Of a stretch of 64,000 nt of DNA, positions 7,499 through 17,341 are shown piece by piece. Position numbers and translations under genes: made by a program. The stretch lies in contig CP075525.1 of NCBI GenBank assembly GCA_025808415.1, positions 2,465,501-2,529,500 of the forward strand. The letters are read 5' to 3'. The notes under the pieces were generated by a model. That model saw only the letters and a program-made list of their open reading frames with translations, did not search any database and had not been told where the DNA came from. Position 1 is the stretch's first letter. Every line of letters starts with the position of its first letter. This DNA is from Cyclobacteriaceae bacterium (GTDB lineage Bacteria; Bacteroidota; Bacteroidia; Cytophagales; Cyclobacteriaceae).

Positions 7499-7915
7499 AT
7501 GTATCCCGAACCATTAGTAGCCCCCATGCGGGCCGATTTAACCACTGCAGGGTTTACTGAATTGAAAACCGCTGCAGATGTCGATAACCACTTAAAAGAC
7601 CATAAAGGAACCACCCTGCTTGTAATTAACAGCGTTTGTGGCTGCGCAGCAGGCGCTGCACGGCCAGGTGTGCGTTGGGCTATTGAACAGTCCACCAAGA
7701 AACCTGATCACCTGACTACCGTGTTTGCCGGTGTAGATAAGGAAGCTGTGGCAAAGGCAAGAGAATACACACTGCCCTATCCACCATCTTCTCCATCTAT
7801 TGCCTTATTTAAAGACGGTGAGTTGGTTCACTTTGTTGAACGTCATCATATTGAAGGGCGCAATGCACAAATGATCGGCAATCATTTGTTGGAAGTGTTT
7901 GAAGAGTATTGTTAA
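7499..7915 (+). CDS. BrxA/BrxB-family bacilliredoxin (YphP/YqiW family)
   Basis: A 138-residue thioredoxin-fold protein with the CGC active site in INSVCGCAAGAARPGV (about residues 46-60), diagnostic of the bacilliredoxin family. The start MYPEPLVAPMR and the later VERHHIEGRNAQMI segment are also typical. In Firmicutes such proteins remove bacillithiol from mixed disulfides. Several Bacteroidota carry the family too, so thiol redox repair is the likely role. It lies 52 bp downstream of sufT on the same strand and is followed by a terminator at 7936, so it probably ends the suf transcript. Confidence 0.9.
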   Translation: MYPEPLVAPMRADLTTAGFTELKTAADVDNHLKDHKGTTLLVINSVCGCAAGAARPGVRWAIEQSTKKPDHLTTVFAGVDKEAVAKAREYTLPYPPSSPSIALFKDGELVHFVERHHIEGRNAQMIGNHLLEVFEEYC

Positions 7916-7935
7916 TTATTGCACTATACGAAGCA

Positions 7936-7968
7936 AAAAGGCAGCCCAAGGTTGCCTTTTGTTTTTTT
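7936..7968. terminator. Bidirectional terminator between the suf operon and glycerate kinase
   Basis: AAAAGGCA (7936-7943) pairs with TGCCTTTT (7953-7960) in an 8-bp stem with a 9-nt loop. It is followed by a T-run to 7968 on the plus strand, and the complementary A-run upstream gives a T-run on the minus strand. It separates the plus-strand suf/bacilliredoxin genes from the convergent glycerate kinase gene. Confidence 0.8.
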
Positions 7969-9088
7969 ACAGATATTGGCTCATCACTGAGAAGGCAAGT
8001 TCCTCCAGTCCACTCTTGCTTTCCAAAAGTGCTTTTTCTTTTCCAATAAATTCTGTAAGAGAATCAACTCGTTCTACACCCAGCGATTTCCACGCTGCTT
8101 CGCCTATTTCGTTTTGTCCGCATACAACGTATACTTTCTTCCCAGACTTCTTTGCGCGTCTAACCACCCCGTCCACTACTTTGCCCTGTAAGGATTGCTG
8201 ATCAAACTTTCCTTCACCAGTAATCACAACATCAGCCCAGGCAATTGCCTCATTAAAGCTGGTTAGTTCAAATACCACGTCTATTCCACGTTTAAGCTCA
8301 GCGCCAAACAGCGCATATGCCCCACCCGCAAAACCACCCCCGGCACCTGCACCCGGTATTGCTTGAACATCAATCCCAAATTGTTCATTAAAAAACACGG
8401 CAATTTGCCGCAACCCATAATCCAATCTGATAACGTCAGCAGGTGAAGCACCCTTTTGAGGCGCATAAACAAAAGCAGCACCATGTTCACCATAAAACGG
8501 ATTGGTTACATCGCAGATGGCGGTCAGCAAAACTTGCTCCAGTCGTGGATGAACATTACTTCGGTCAATGCGTACAATTTTTGCAAGTGATTCCCCATCA
8601 GGGCTTACACGATTGCCAGCCGAATCAAAAAATTGAAACCCCAAAGCCTCCGCTGCACCCAAAGCAGCATCGTTGGTAGCGCTGCCACCAATCCCGATTA
8701 TAATTTGTTCAGCACCCTTGCTCAGCGCATGGCTGATTAACTCTCCCGTTCCGTAAGAACTGGATTTTAATGGATTGTGCTCCTCCAGTTTTAATAACAT
8801 CAACCCACTCGACTTTGCCATTTCAATAAAGGCTGTTTTACCATCTTTCGACAGCGCATAAACAGCTTTTATCTTTCGCATGAGCGGATCATGAACCTCC
8901 ACTTCAATAAGTACACCCTGTTGGTGATAAAGAAAAATATCCAATGTGCCATCGCCCCCATCGGCCAACGGAAATTTTCGAATCCTAAATTCTTTTCCTG
9001 ATTTGTTTAATCCCGCTTCAATGGCATTGCACACCTGCGAGGCCGTTAGTGTACCTTTGAATTTATCAGGGGCAATCAGGATGTTCAT
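7967..9088 (-). CDS. Glycerate kinase (GlxK/GarK family)
   Basis: A 373-residue member of the GlxK/GarK glycerate kinase family, which phosphorylates glycerate (GarK-type enzymes give 2-phosphoglycerate). Family text is clear: start MNILIAPDKFKGTLTASQVC, the G-rich IIIGIGGSATNDAALGAAEALG near residue 135, AGAGGGFAGGAYALFGA near 245, and ITGEGKFDQQSLQGK near 289. Length is normal. Its start overlaps the upstream GntP gene stop by 4 bp, so the two are translationally coupled. In enterics this enzyme finishes galactarate/glucarate breakdown. The window also has a uronate locus, but a direct link is inference. Confidence 0.95.
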   Translation of the reverse strand: MNILIAPDKFKGTLTASQVCNAIEAGLNKSGKEFRIRKFPLADGGDGTLDIFLYHQQGVLIEVEVHDPLMRKIKAVYALSKDGKTAFIEMAKSSGLMLLKLEEHNPLKSSSYGTGELISHALSKGAEQIIIGIGGSATNDAALGAAEALGFQFFDSAGNRVSPDGESLAKIVRIDRSNVHPRLEQVLLTAICDVTNPFYGEHGAAFVYAPQKGASPADVIRLDYGLRQIAVFFNEQFGIDVQAIPGAGAGGGFAGGAYALFGAELKRGIDVVFELTSFNEAIAWADVVITGEGKFDQQSLQGKVVDGVVRRAKKSGKKVYVVCGQNEIGEAAWKSLGVERVDSLTEFIGKEKALLESKSGLEELAFSVMSQYL

Positions 9089-10413
9089 ACCACGATGAGA
9101 TAAAGAAGTAAAACCATAAGTAATGCAGTTACCCCTTGAATAAGAGACATTATGGTAATGCCACGATAGGCAGTACTCAGATCGAACCCGCTGAACTGCG
9201 ACACCACCCAGAAGTAGGAATCATTGGCATGTGAAACGGCCATTGATCCCGCCCCAATGGCCAGCACCAACAACGATAATTCTATCGGGTCACTAAACCC
9301 TGCCTCTATGGTAAGTGGTGCCATTAACGCGCTCACAATGACAATGGCGCTTGTACTGGAGCCTTGTGCCGTTTTAAACAGTGAACTGATCAAAAATCCA
9401 ATGAACAAAAAACCCATACCGGAAAGTGTTTGATCCTTTGCCCATGCGCTGATCATATCGGCTATCGGACTGGCTTTCAACACCGCCCCCAATGCCCCGC
9501 CACATCCGGTCAATACCAATATTGGCCCTGCCTGACGAATTCCTTTTTCAATCCACACCCTGGATTGCTTTTGTGATTGAAAGAAAATAAGTGCCAATGA
9601 AACTGTAAGTAACAAAGCTATCATGGGGTTGCCGGCAAATCGAAGAATAGTAAAAATGAAACTATCTCCTTTATACAACAGTTCCAATAGTGAAGCTGTA
9701 GCAATAAGGACAACGGGTAATGCCAGTAGCAACAAAGATTTATACAGGGAACCTTGAATCGGCCGAGCTTCTGTTTGATGTGTGGTGATTTCAAAATGTA
9801 AATATTTACCAATACGCCTGGCGTAATAGTGAGCAACAAACACCACCGGAATGGAAATCACTATACCCAATAATATAATAAGCCCCAGGGAACTGCTTAC
9901 ACCCAGGTTACCAGCAGCTGCTACCGGTCCGGGCGTGGGCGGTACTAATGTATGTGTTGTATATAACCCACCTGACAAACTCAAGGTCATGGCAGGTAAT
10001 GGAATTTTTGCAGCTGCAGAAATGGATTTAGCAAGACTTACTAGTATGATAAATCCCGAATCGCAGAAAACAGGAATGCCTAATATCATCCCCAGAAAAG
10101 AAATGCCCAGCGAAGGATTACCTCTGGCTTGTTTTTGTAAAGCATTGCCTAAGCGCTGAACGGAGCCTGATTCTTCCAGTACTGTTCCCAGGATGCTGCC
10201 GAGTACAACAATGAGTCCGATGGCTCCAAGCAATGTGCCAAAGCCTGAACCCATTGCAGAAACTAGTTGAAGAAGTGGAATGCCGGCAAGCAAACCAAAA
10301 CCAATAGCAGCCACTACTAAGCTTAAAAACGGATGCCATTTAAGATAGCTGCCCGAAAGAATAATGAAGCCGATGGTAAGAAGCAATAGTAAAACATAAT
10401 AGTATTCACTCAT
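9085..10413 (-). CDS. GntP-family gluconate/sugar-acid:H+ symporter
   Basis: A 442-residue polytopic inner-membrane permease with about 12-14 hydrophobic segments, the size of GntP-type transporters. Diagnostic pieces include SAMGSGFGTLLGAIGLIVVL near residue 53, THTLVPPTPGPVAAAGNLG near 150, TGCGGALGAVLKASPIAD near 300, and AQGSSTSAIVIVSALMAPL near 345. The family takes up gluconate and related sugar acids. Coupling to a glycerate kinase (4-bp overlap) suggests glycerate or a sugar acid giving glycerate as cargo; this is inference. The start is 21 bp after the stop of the hybrid sensor gene on the same strand, so all three may be one transcript. Confidence 0.92.
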   Translation of the reverse strand: MSEYYYVLLLLLTIGFIILSGSYLKWHPFLSLVVAAIGFGLLAGIPLLQLVSAMGSGFGTLLGAIGLIVVLGSILGTVLEESGSVQRLGNALQKQARGNPSLGISFLGMILGIPVFCDSGFIILVSLAKSISAAAKIPLPAMTLSLSGGLYTTHTLVPPTPGPVAAAGNLGVSSSLGLIILLGIVISIPVVFVAHYYARRIGKYLHFEITTHQTEARPIQGSLYKSLLLLALPVVLIATASLLELLYKGDSFIFTILRFAGNPMIALLLTVSLALIFFQSQKQSRVWIEKGIRQAGPILVLTGCGGALGAVLKASPIADMISAWAKDQTLSGMGFLFIGFLISSLFKTAQGSSTSAIVIVSALMAPLTIEAGFSDPIELSLLVLAIGAGSMAVSHANDSYFWVVSQFSGFDLSTAYRGITIMSLIQGVTALLMVLLLYLIVV

Positions 10414-10434
10414 GAATGTGGCGATAAAGCGTTT

Positions 10435-13400
10435 CTATACTTTTGTCTGTATAGTTTGCATGTATTCGGTAGGACTGCAGCCATATGCTTTTTTAAAACA
10501 TTTGCTAAAATAGGTAACATCCTGAAAACCGACCTCATAGGAAATTTCTGCAACCCTCAGATTATTCTGCTGAAGTAATTGTTCAGCTCTTTGCAAACGG
10601 TAATTACGAATGAAGTCAGCCGGCCCCTGACCTGTTAATGCTTTAATTTTTCGAAATAGGTGAACGCGACTCAATCCTAATTCCTGCCTAATGTATTCAA
10701 CCGAAAGATTTTCACTGCTGATATTTAATTCCACGGTTTTTATAAACTTTTCCATAAGCTTTTCATCGTGGCTGGTGACCTTAATCGCTTCTGGAACAAA
10801 CCTGTTTGTTTTATGATAAAGCTCATGAACGCGCTTGCGATTAGTAAGAATGTTTGCCATGCGCAGTTCCAATTCTCGCATAATAAAGGGCTTTGCAACA
10901 TAATCGTCCGCGCCTTCTGCTAAACCTGTCAACCGATCGGTATCTGTTCCTTTGGCTGTGAGTAAAATAACTGGAATATGGCTGAGCGTAATGTCCGACT
11001 TCACTTGCCGACACAACTCAATTCCATCCATTTCATCCATCATTACATCACTAACAATGAGTTGCGGACCGAATTTCTTTGCCCTGTGTAACCCACTCTC
11101 ACCATTGCGTGCTGTAATTACTTCATAATGCTTTTGTAACTGTGTCTTTAAATAGAGCCTCAGCTCTTTATTATCTTCTACCACCAGTATCCGTACCTTA
11201 TCAAGTTCGGCAGCTGTATTCTCCTGGCGTTGTTCCGATAAGTAGACTTGATAAGCTACCGGCAGTGGTCGAGTACTGGTGTTCTCAATTGTAACCTCAG
11301 CCGGTTCACTCAGTCGGGTAAAGGGAAGTCGAATCGTAAAAGTCGTTCCTTCACCCAGAGTACTGCTTACTTGAATCTGTCCCTCCATTAAATCCACCAA
11401 TGACTTGGCCAAGGATAAGCCGATTCCTGATCCCCTATTTTTTCCATCTTTATAAAAGCGTTCAAAGATTTTTTCTAAATCATCGGCAGGTATACCGCGT
11501 CCGGTATCCGACACCCGAATAACATACCAGGTCTTATCGGAGGTCTCACGCATGCGCACATGAATCTGAATAAGCCCTCCGTCATCTGTAAATTTGAATG
11601 CGTTAGAAAGCAAGTTGAATAAGATTTTCTCCAGCTTATCAACATCTACCGGATATAAGTACCTATCCTTGATCGGCTTAAACACCAAACTAATATTGCG
11701 GTGGTCAGCCAGTCCCTGAAATGAACCGACTACATGACTCACAATAGTAATAATAGAAACCGGTTTGGTTTCCAACGCTGCATGTCCTGCTTCCACCTGG
11801 TGCATTTCCAATACCTGATCAATCAGCAACAGCATCCTGCGACAATTGTAATACATCGTCCTAAGCTGTTTCTTAATCCACGGACTACCCTCTTCTGACT
11901 GCAGTAGTTCATCCAGTGGATTTACAATGAGTGTAAGTGGTGTACGGAACTCATGGGATACATCCGTAAAGTACTGCAACTTCAGACCGTGCAGCTCCTG
12001 CATACGTTCTTTGTCTTTTTGTTCCCACTTCAATTCGTGTTTGAGATGAGCACTTTTGATGGCATTATAGCGGATCAACAAAAAACCTCCTACAATGATA
12101 ATCGCATAACCTGTGTATGCCCACCAGGTCTTCCATGGTGGTGGCAGTACGTGGATACGTAACTTTACGGGTTGCTCATTCCAAACCCCATCGTTATTCG
12201 AACCTTTTACAAATAATGTGTAAGAACCATCGCGTAGGTTAGTGTATGTTATGCTCCTTCGGTTACCAGCCTCACGCCACTCAGTATCAAAACCCTCCAA
12301 AAAATATTGATATTGATTTTTAGAGGAGCGCAGGAAATTCAGTGCGGCAAACTCCACCGTAAAAACCGTGTGATGCCAATCGAGTCTTAATGTAGGCTCC
12401 ACCACCACCTCACTTTGTAATATTCCGCTTCCATCGTTGGGACGAACAGACTTATTATATAACAGAATATCCGTAAAGACCACCGGAGGCACAAACTCAT
12501 TGCGTTGAATACGGGACGGATCAAACAAAATATAGCCGTTGCTGCCACCTATTAAAAATTTGCCTGAGTGCATCCGATAGAATGCCCCCTCGTTCATTTC
12601 AAGCAAGGGCAACCCCGAAACATTGGAGTAATTGGTAAATTGTCCTGTTACTGAATTATAATGCGATAAACCGTTGATTGCGGAAAACCATAGCTGCTCT
12701 TGATCATCTGCTAATGTGCCCAACACCAGGTTATTCAATAATCCCTCAGCTACCGTGAGCTGTGTGAATTTCAATTGTTCACGGTCGTACATCAGCACAC
12801 CTTCTCCCAGCGATCCTGCTATAATAGTATTTTGCACACCCATTATGGAAGTAAATTCGTTCGTAGGCAATCCATGCGTTAGCCTGGTAAAGTGTTTAAC
12901 AATTCCATGTGCCTCATTAAAAACAATAACGCCACTACCACGGGTAGCGAGCCAAAGGTTGTTTTGCTCATCTATCCAAATATCTTTTACAGGAGACGAA
13001 CCAATGACTGCCATTAATTCTTCCCGGTAACCAAAGGAAGAAAATTCATTTTTCTTTAGGTCAAACTTCTGAAGTCCCCCCAAATCATCTGTCCCCAACC
13101 ATAGAATATTTCCACCAGGCACAATGCAATTCACAATAGAGCGCGAAAGATTTTTAAATTCTTCCTGATTAGCCGGATAACGGGTAACATTACAGTTGCG
13201 GGGATTTATTTTATTTAATCCCCCCCGAAATATACCGGCCCAAACCTGGCCATGATCATCAACTGTCAACGCTTTAACAGTATTACCGCTGAGGGTGTTT
13301 GCCTTGTCCGGATCATGTTGCAAGTGAATATGTTCATCAGTCGAAAGATTACGGATGGAAATACCACCGCGCTCCGTACCAATCCACACCCTACCCTCGT

Positions 13401-14517
13401 GGTCTTCCGTAAACGCACCCACTACATCATAACTCAGCGAATTACTATTCGTGGGTATATGGAAGAAATGTTCAAACCTTTGATTATCACGATCAAAAAT
13501 ATGAACACCCCCGAAGTAAGTACCAATCCACACGCTTCCTTTACGATCGACATGCAAGGAACGTATGGAATTATGTCGTAAGCCATCAGGTACTCCTTCT
13601 TCGGTACGCATGGTACGGATAGCTTCCTGATTTTTTAACACAACAGATAAGCCATCAAAGGTTCCTACCCAAATATTGCCGTTTGAATCGCACTGCAAGG
13701 CACGAATATTATTATTCACTAAAGGCAGTTCTTTGCTTTGGCTGTGGTAATGCTTTGATATGTTACCTGATAAAAAAAATAATCCTTTACCATATGTGCC
13801 GATCCATATGTTACCCGAAAGATCCTCAGCCATCGCTTCAATTCGATTGGAGCCGCTTATTTCAGGAGAAGACACAAGCGTAGGTTGCCGGAAGTCTGTC
13901 CGGTTAGGTGCCAACACGAATAAACCGTGGCGAGCCGTGCCTACCCATAAGTTATTTTTTGAATCAGAGAAAAGTGATGTAATGGAATGACCTGCAAACG
14001 AAGTTTGAAATTTCTCCAGCCGGATAATGGATTGACTCTGCCGATCAAACTTCATTAACCCGTGGGGAGTACCCAGCCAAACCTCATTTTTTTTATCTAC
14101 TACTACTTTTCGCACTTCTCCTTCGAGGGTTGCTGGAACGGGCACTATAAATGAAGAAAAGAAACCCTGCGCCCTATGGTAGCAACTCAGGCCCTGATCA
14201 GTCGCTATCCATATATTTCCTTCAGCATCCTCCGCCAGACTATTAATGTAATTCCCGCCAATAGAAGTAGAATCATTCCGGTTGTTACGAAAAACTGTAA
14301 ATTGATAGGCATCATAAAGGTTTAGACCATCGCGTGTACCTAACCACATGAAACCTTTGGTGTCTTGCAGCAAACTCAGTACACTGCTCTGTGAAAGACC
14401 TTGTTCTACCGAAAGGTGATCCAGCTTTATTCTCGCTTTTTGCAACACGTTCTCCTGAGCCACAAGGCACAGTGGAATTAATAGCCAATTAAACAAGTAG
14501 AAGACCTTCGTACTCAT
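10435..14517 (-). CDS. Hybrid two-component system sensor/regulator with beta-propeller sensor and AraC output
   Basis: A 1360-residue one-protein signalling system of the kind that controls Bacteroidota polysaccharide loci. Domains in order: signal peptide (MSTKVFYLFNWLLIPLCLVA); a periplasmic region of two-component-regulator propeller repeats (repeated GNIWIGT and NNLWLAT motifs, about 30-670); a Y_Y_Y domain (about 690-785); one membrane segment near 804; HisKA with phospho-acceptor H855 in DVSHEFRTPL; HATPase_c (G boxes VSDTGRGIPADD and GSGIGLSLAKSL); a receiver domain with D1157 in SDVMMDEMDG; and a C-terminal AraC helix-turn-helix. I start at M 14517 because it gives a proper signal peptide; a start at 14586 would add 23 residues. 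It diverges from a GH2 gene and is followed closely by gntP and glycerate kinase. Confidence 0.95.
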   Translation of the reverse strand: MSTKVFYLFNWLLIPLCLVAQENVLQKARIKLDHLSVEQGLSQSSVLSLLQDTKGFMWLGTRDGLNLYDAYQFTVFRNNRNDSTSIGGNYINSLAEDAEGNIWIATDQGLSCYHRAQGFFSSFIVPVPATLEGEVRKVVVDKKNEVWLGTPHGLMKFDRQSQSIIRLEKFQTSFAGHSITSLFSDSKNNLWVGTARHGLFVLAPNRTDFRQPTLVSSPEISGSNRIEAMAEDLSGNIWIGTYGKGLFFLSGNISKHYHSQSKELPLVNNNIRALQCDSNGNIWVGTFDGLSVVLKNQEAIRTMRTEEGVPDGLRHNSIRSLHVDRKGSVWIGTYFGGVHIFDRDNQRFEHFFHIPTNSNSLSYDVVGAFTEDHEGRVWIGTERGGISIRNLSTDEHIHLQHDPDKANTLSGNTVKALTVDDHGQVWAGIFRGGLNKINPRNCNVTRYPANQEEFKNLSRSIVNCIVPGGNILWLGTDDLGGLQKFDLKKNEFSSFGYREELMAVIGSSPVKDIWIDEQNNLWLATRGSGVIVFNEAHGIVKHFTRLTHGLPTNEFTSIMGVQNTIIAGSLGEGVLMYDREQLKFTQLTVAEGLLNNLVLGTLADDQEQLWFSAINGLSHYNSVTGQFTNYSNVSGLPLLEMNEGAFYRMHSGKFLIGGSNGYILFDPSRIQRNEFVPPVVFTDILLYNKSVRPNDGSGILQSEVVVEPTLRLDWHHTVFTVEFAALNFLRSSKNQYQYFLEGFDTEWREAGNRRSITYTNLRDGSYTLFVKGSNNDGVWNEQPVKLRIHVLPPPWKTWWAYTGYAIIIVGGFLLIRYNAIKSAHLKHELKWEQKDKERMQELHGLKLQYFTDVSHEFRTPLTLIVNPLDELLQSEEGSPWIKKQLRTMYYNCRRMLLLIDQVLEMHQVEAGHAALETKPVSIITIVSHVVGSFQGLADHRNISLVFKPIKDRYLYPVDVDKLEKILFNLLSNAFKFTDDGGLIQIHVRMRETSDKTWYVIRVSDTGRGIPADDLEKIFERFYKDGKNRGSGIGLSLAKSLVDLMEGQIQVSSTLGEGTTFTIRLPFTRLSEPAEVTIENTSTRPLPVAYQVYLSEQRQENTAAELDKVRILVVEDNKELRLYLKTQLQKHYEVITARNGESGLHRAKKFGPQLIVSDVMMDEMDGIELCRQVKSDITLSHIPVILLTAKGTDTDRLTGLAEGADDYVAKPFIMRELELRMANILTNRKRVHELYHKTNRFVPEAIKVTSHDEKLMEKFIKTVELNISSENLSVEYIRQELGLSRVHLFRKIKALTGQGPADFIRNYRLQRAEQLLQQNNLRVAEISYEVGFQDVTYFSKCFKKAYGCSPTEYMQTIQTKV

Positions 14518-14624
14518 ATGAGATAAAACTAAACACACCTTATTGAAAAGACGAAATATAGGTGAGTTGCCCTGTAGAAACCGCAATTTTATATTAATAG
14601 CTTCTTCATAATTTAATAATCTAC

Positions 14625-14710
14625 TATATTTGATCAGCTTTCACTGATTTTGTTAACGCAAGGTTTTCCTCTCCTTACGGGAGTGTCCCGTCAAGCTTTA
14701 AACACTTGAC
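14625..14710 (+). promoter_or_regulatory. Predicted GH2 promoter -7 box and two inverted repeats in the leader
   Basis: TATATTTG at 14625-14632 matches the TAnnTTTG consensus; no ideal -33 is seen. Downstream, ACGGGA (14677-14682) and TCCCGT (14686-14691) form a 6-bp inverted repeat with a 3-nt spacer. GTCAAG (14690-14695) and CTTGAC (14705-14710) form a second with a 9-nt spacer, ending 3 bp before the start codon. They could be regulator sites or mRNA hairpins that hide the GH2 start. Confidence 0.4.
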
Positions 14711-14713
14711 ACC

Positions 14714-17341
14714 ATGCGTGCAATTTGTATTTTAATTTTTACGCTTTTTACTTTTGCCGTATCTTCGCAGAACGGCAGGTTTGTTTCGTCAATCAATTCC
14801 TCCTGGGAATTTCACCGGGGAGAAGTGGCAAATGCACATTCAACAGATCCCCTGACGGATGCCTGGAAAGTAATCAACCTTCCCCACTCCTGGAACGACA
14901 AAGATGTAACGGCCGATGGAGAGCGTGGATACTACCGGGGCCCAGGATGGTACCGGAAATCCGTATTCATTTCCGGAGACAACTCAAAAAAGTACTTTCT
15001 TCATTTTGAAGGAGCCAACCAGAAGACAACGGTATACGTCAACGGCCAAAAGGTAGGTGAGCATGTGGGTGGATATTCTGCATTTACTTTCGAAATCACA
15101 TCTGTTATTAAACGCAACTCATACAATCTCATAGAGGTAAAGGTTGATAACAGTCATAACTCGCTCATACCACCGCTCTCAGCGGATTTTACTTTTTTTG
15201 GAGGTATTTATCGCGATGTATTCCTGGTAGAAACCGATCACACACATTTTGCCATGGATGATTTCGGTTCATCCGGCATCTTTATTACCACACCTGTTGT
15301 CACCGAAAATACAGGTCTTGTTCAGGTAAAGGGTACCTTTATGTATGCTCCCGAAAAATCTAAGAATCTGCGCATCCGTTCCACAATAACAACCAAGGAA
15401 GGAAGAGAAATTTCAAGGTTTGAACAAAAACTTAACGCGAAAGCAGGTAAGAATTCTTTTAGCATAAAATCACCCTTGTTAACATCTATTGAGCCATGGT
15501 CACCCCAAAAGCCAAACTTGTACTACTTGACCGTTCAGTTGGTAGATGACGGAAAAGTGCGGGATGAACTTACACAACCTTTAGGTTTTCGTTCCTTCTC
15601 ATTCGATCCTGTTAATGGATTTTTTCTTAACGGAAAGCCTTTGAAATTGATTGGCGCCAACCGGCATCAGGATATGTATGGTGCAGGAAATGCCCTAAGT
15701 GATGAGCGTCATCGCGCTGATCTTCAACTCTTGAAAGATATGGGTGCTAACTTCATTCGACTCGCCCATTACCCGCAAGATCCTGCAGTGCTTCGAGCGG
15801 CCGATGAACTTGGTATTCTTGTATGGGAAGAAACACCCCTGGTTAATGAAATCACATTGGATGAATGTCATCATAAGAATTCAGAAGTGATGTTGCTTGA
15901 AATGATTCGTCAGCACTACAACCACCCCTCCGTAATTTTATGGGGATACATGAATGAAATCTATTGGGCACATCGTTTCCTGCCGCAGGAAAAAGTTGAA
16001 GCACATACAAAAGAGACGGTAAGACTCGCTAAAACACTTGAAAAAATTGCACGTGAAGAAGACCCTACCCGCTACACAGCGATGGCCATGCACAACTATC
16101 CATTGTACGAAGAATCAGGAATTGATAGTATTCCCCAAGTAGCCGGATGGAATTTATATCACGGTTGGTATTATGATGAGCTTGAAGACTTTGGAAAATT
16201 TATGGATCGGCAGCATGCCAAATATCCCAACCGCCCCCATATCATCAGTGAATATGGAGCCGGTGCAGATAACCGGTTGCATTCGTTACAGTCTGAAAAA
16301 TTTGACTTCTCAGCTGAATTTCAAAAGCGCTTTCATGAAAGCTTTTTAAAACAAATACTGGAACGACCTTTTATTGCTGGTGCAGCCGTTTGGAACCTGA
16401 TTGATTTTAGTTCTGAACGAAGGATTGATGCCACCCCGCATTTAAATAATAAGGGATTAGCCACGTACGATCGAACACCCAAGGATGCCTATTATTTATA
16501 TCAGGCCGCATTGCGAAAAGATCCAATATTAAAAATTGCTGAGCGCGGGTGGACACATCGCACGGATTATCCCCCGGCTGCAAATGAAACTGCAGGGCAA
16601 TACCCGATTCAGGTCTACACTAATCTTGCCGAAGTGGAATTGCTCCTTAATGGGCAATCGCTGGGCAAAAAGAAAGCAGAGGACTATCAGGTAACCTTTG
16701 ATGTGACATTGCTGCCAGGCCAAAACACTATTGAAGTCCGTGGTGAAAACCATGCTATGGATTTTGTAACGATCTCCTTCCAGCCGCTACCTTGGAACCT
16801 GAAAGAAGGCTTTACAGTGCTGGCAGTCAATGCCGGAAGTAATTGTGACTATACGGAAGAAATTTCAGGGCAAATCTGGGTAAAAGATAAATCATATAGC
16901 AAAGGTAGCTGGGGATATTTAGAGGGCAAACCTTTGTACGTAGCTAATAAAATTGGATCGAAAGAAGATATACTGACTATTGATGATGATCCGCTCTACC
17001 AAACCATGCGTGTGGGAAGTAGAGGCTATCGATTTGATGTCAGTCCTGGACGTTATGAGGTGGAACTATTATTTACCGATCCTTACCCGGTATCACGAAG
17101 ATTTGTTGACGGTGCCGAATCGCCCGATCACCCGGGTGACCTCCGTGTTTTTGATGTGCTCATCAACAACCGACTGGTGCTGCCCTCTTTAGATTTACTG
17201 AAGCACCAAGGCTATAATTATCCGTTGCGTGAAAAATTCATCATACAGGTACTGGATGAAAATGGCTTGTCGGTTACATTCCAATCCCAAAAAGGAGAAA
17301 CAATAATAAGCGGAATCAAGCTGACCTACCTGGGTCGATGA
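14714..17341 (+). CDS. Glycoside hydrolase family 2 protein (beta-galactosidase-like) with malectin-like C-terminus
   Basis: An 875-residue exported enzyme. A signal peptide (about residues 1-18) is followed by the GH2 sugar-binding domain (WEFHRGEVANAHS ... NLPHSWND), an Ig-like domain and the TIM barrel. The acid/base is E415 in WGYMNEIYW and the nucleophile is E513 in IISEYGAG. A C-terminal region (from about 695, VLAVNAGSNCDYTEE) resembles a malectin/carbohydrate-binding domain, with FDVSPGRYEVELLFTDPY as the clear mark. GH2 covers beta-galactosidase, beta-glucuronidase and beta-mannosidase; galactosidase is my best guess from general form. It is divergent from the hybrid sensor gene and its stop abuts that of the convergent GH36-like gene with no spacer. 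A second GH2 is at 27094. Confidence 0.9.
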   Translation: MRAICILIFTLFTFAVSSQNGRFVSSINSSWEFHRGEVANAHSTDPLTDAWKVINLPHSWNDKDVTADGERGYYRGPGWYRKSVFISGDNSKKYFLHFEGANQKTTVYVNGQKVGEHVGGYSAFTFEITSVIKRNSYNLIEVKVDNSHNSLIPPLSADFTFFGGIYRDVFLVETDHTHFAMDDFGSSGIFITTPVVTENTGLVQVKGTFMYAPEKSKNLRIRSTITTKEGREISRFEQKLNAKAGKNSFSIKSPLLTSIEPWSPQKPNLYYLTVQLVDDGKVRDELTQPLGFRSFSFDPVNGFFLNGKPLKLIGANRHQDMYGAGNALSDERHRADLQLLKDMGANFIRLAHYPQDPAVLRAADELGILVWEETPLVNEITLDECHHKNSEVMLLEMIRQHYNHPSVILWGYMNEIYWAHRFLPQEKVEAHTKETVRLAKTLEKIAREEDPTRYTAMAMHNYPLYEESGIDSIPQVAGWNLYHGWYYDELEDFGKFMDRQHAKYPNRPHIISEYGAGADNRLHSLQSEKFDFSAEFQKRFHESFLKQILERPFIAGAAVWNLIDFSSERRIDATPHLNNKGLATYDRTPKDAYYLYQAALRKDPILKIAERGWTHRTDYPPAANETAGQYPIQVYTNLAEVELLLNGQSLGKKKAEDYQVTFDVTLLPGQNTIEVRGENHAMDFVTISFQPLPWNLKEGFTVLAVNAGSNCDYTEEISGQIWVKDKSYSKGSWGYLEGKPLYVANKIGSKEDILTIDDDPLYQTMRVGSRGYRFDVSPGRYEVELLFTDPYPVSRRFVDGAESPDHPGDLRVFDVLINNRLVLPSLDLLKHQGYNYPLREKFIIQVLDENGLSVTFQSQKGETIISGIKLTYLGR

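Noticed and set aside
14518..14586. Longer N-terminus of the hybrid sensor
   Set aside because: The added 23 residues have no signal character and would place the signal peptide internally.
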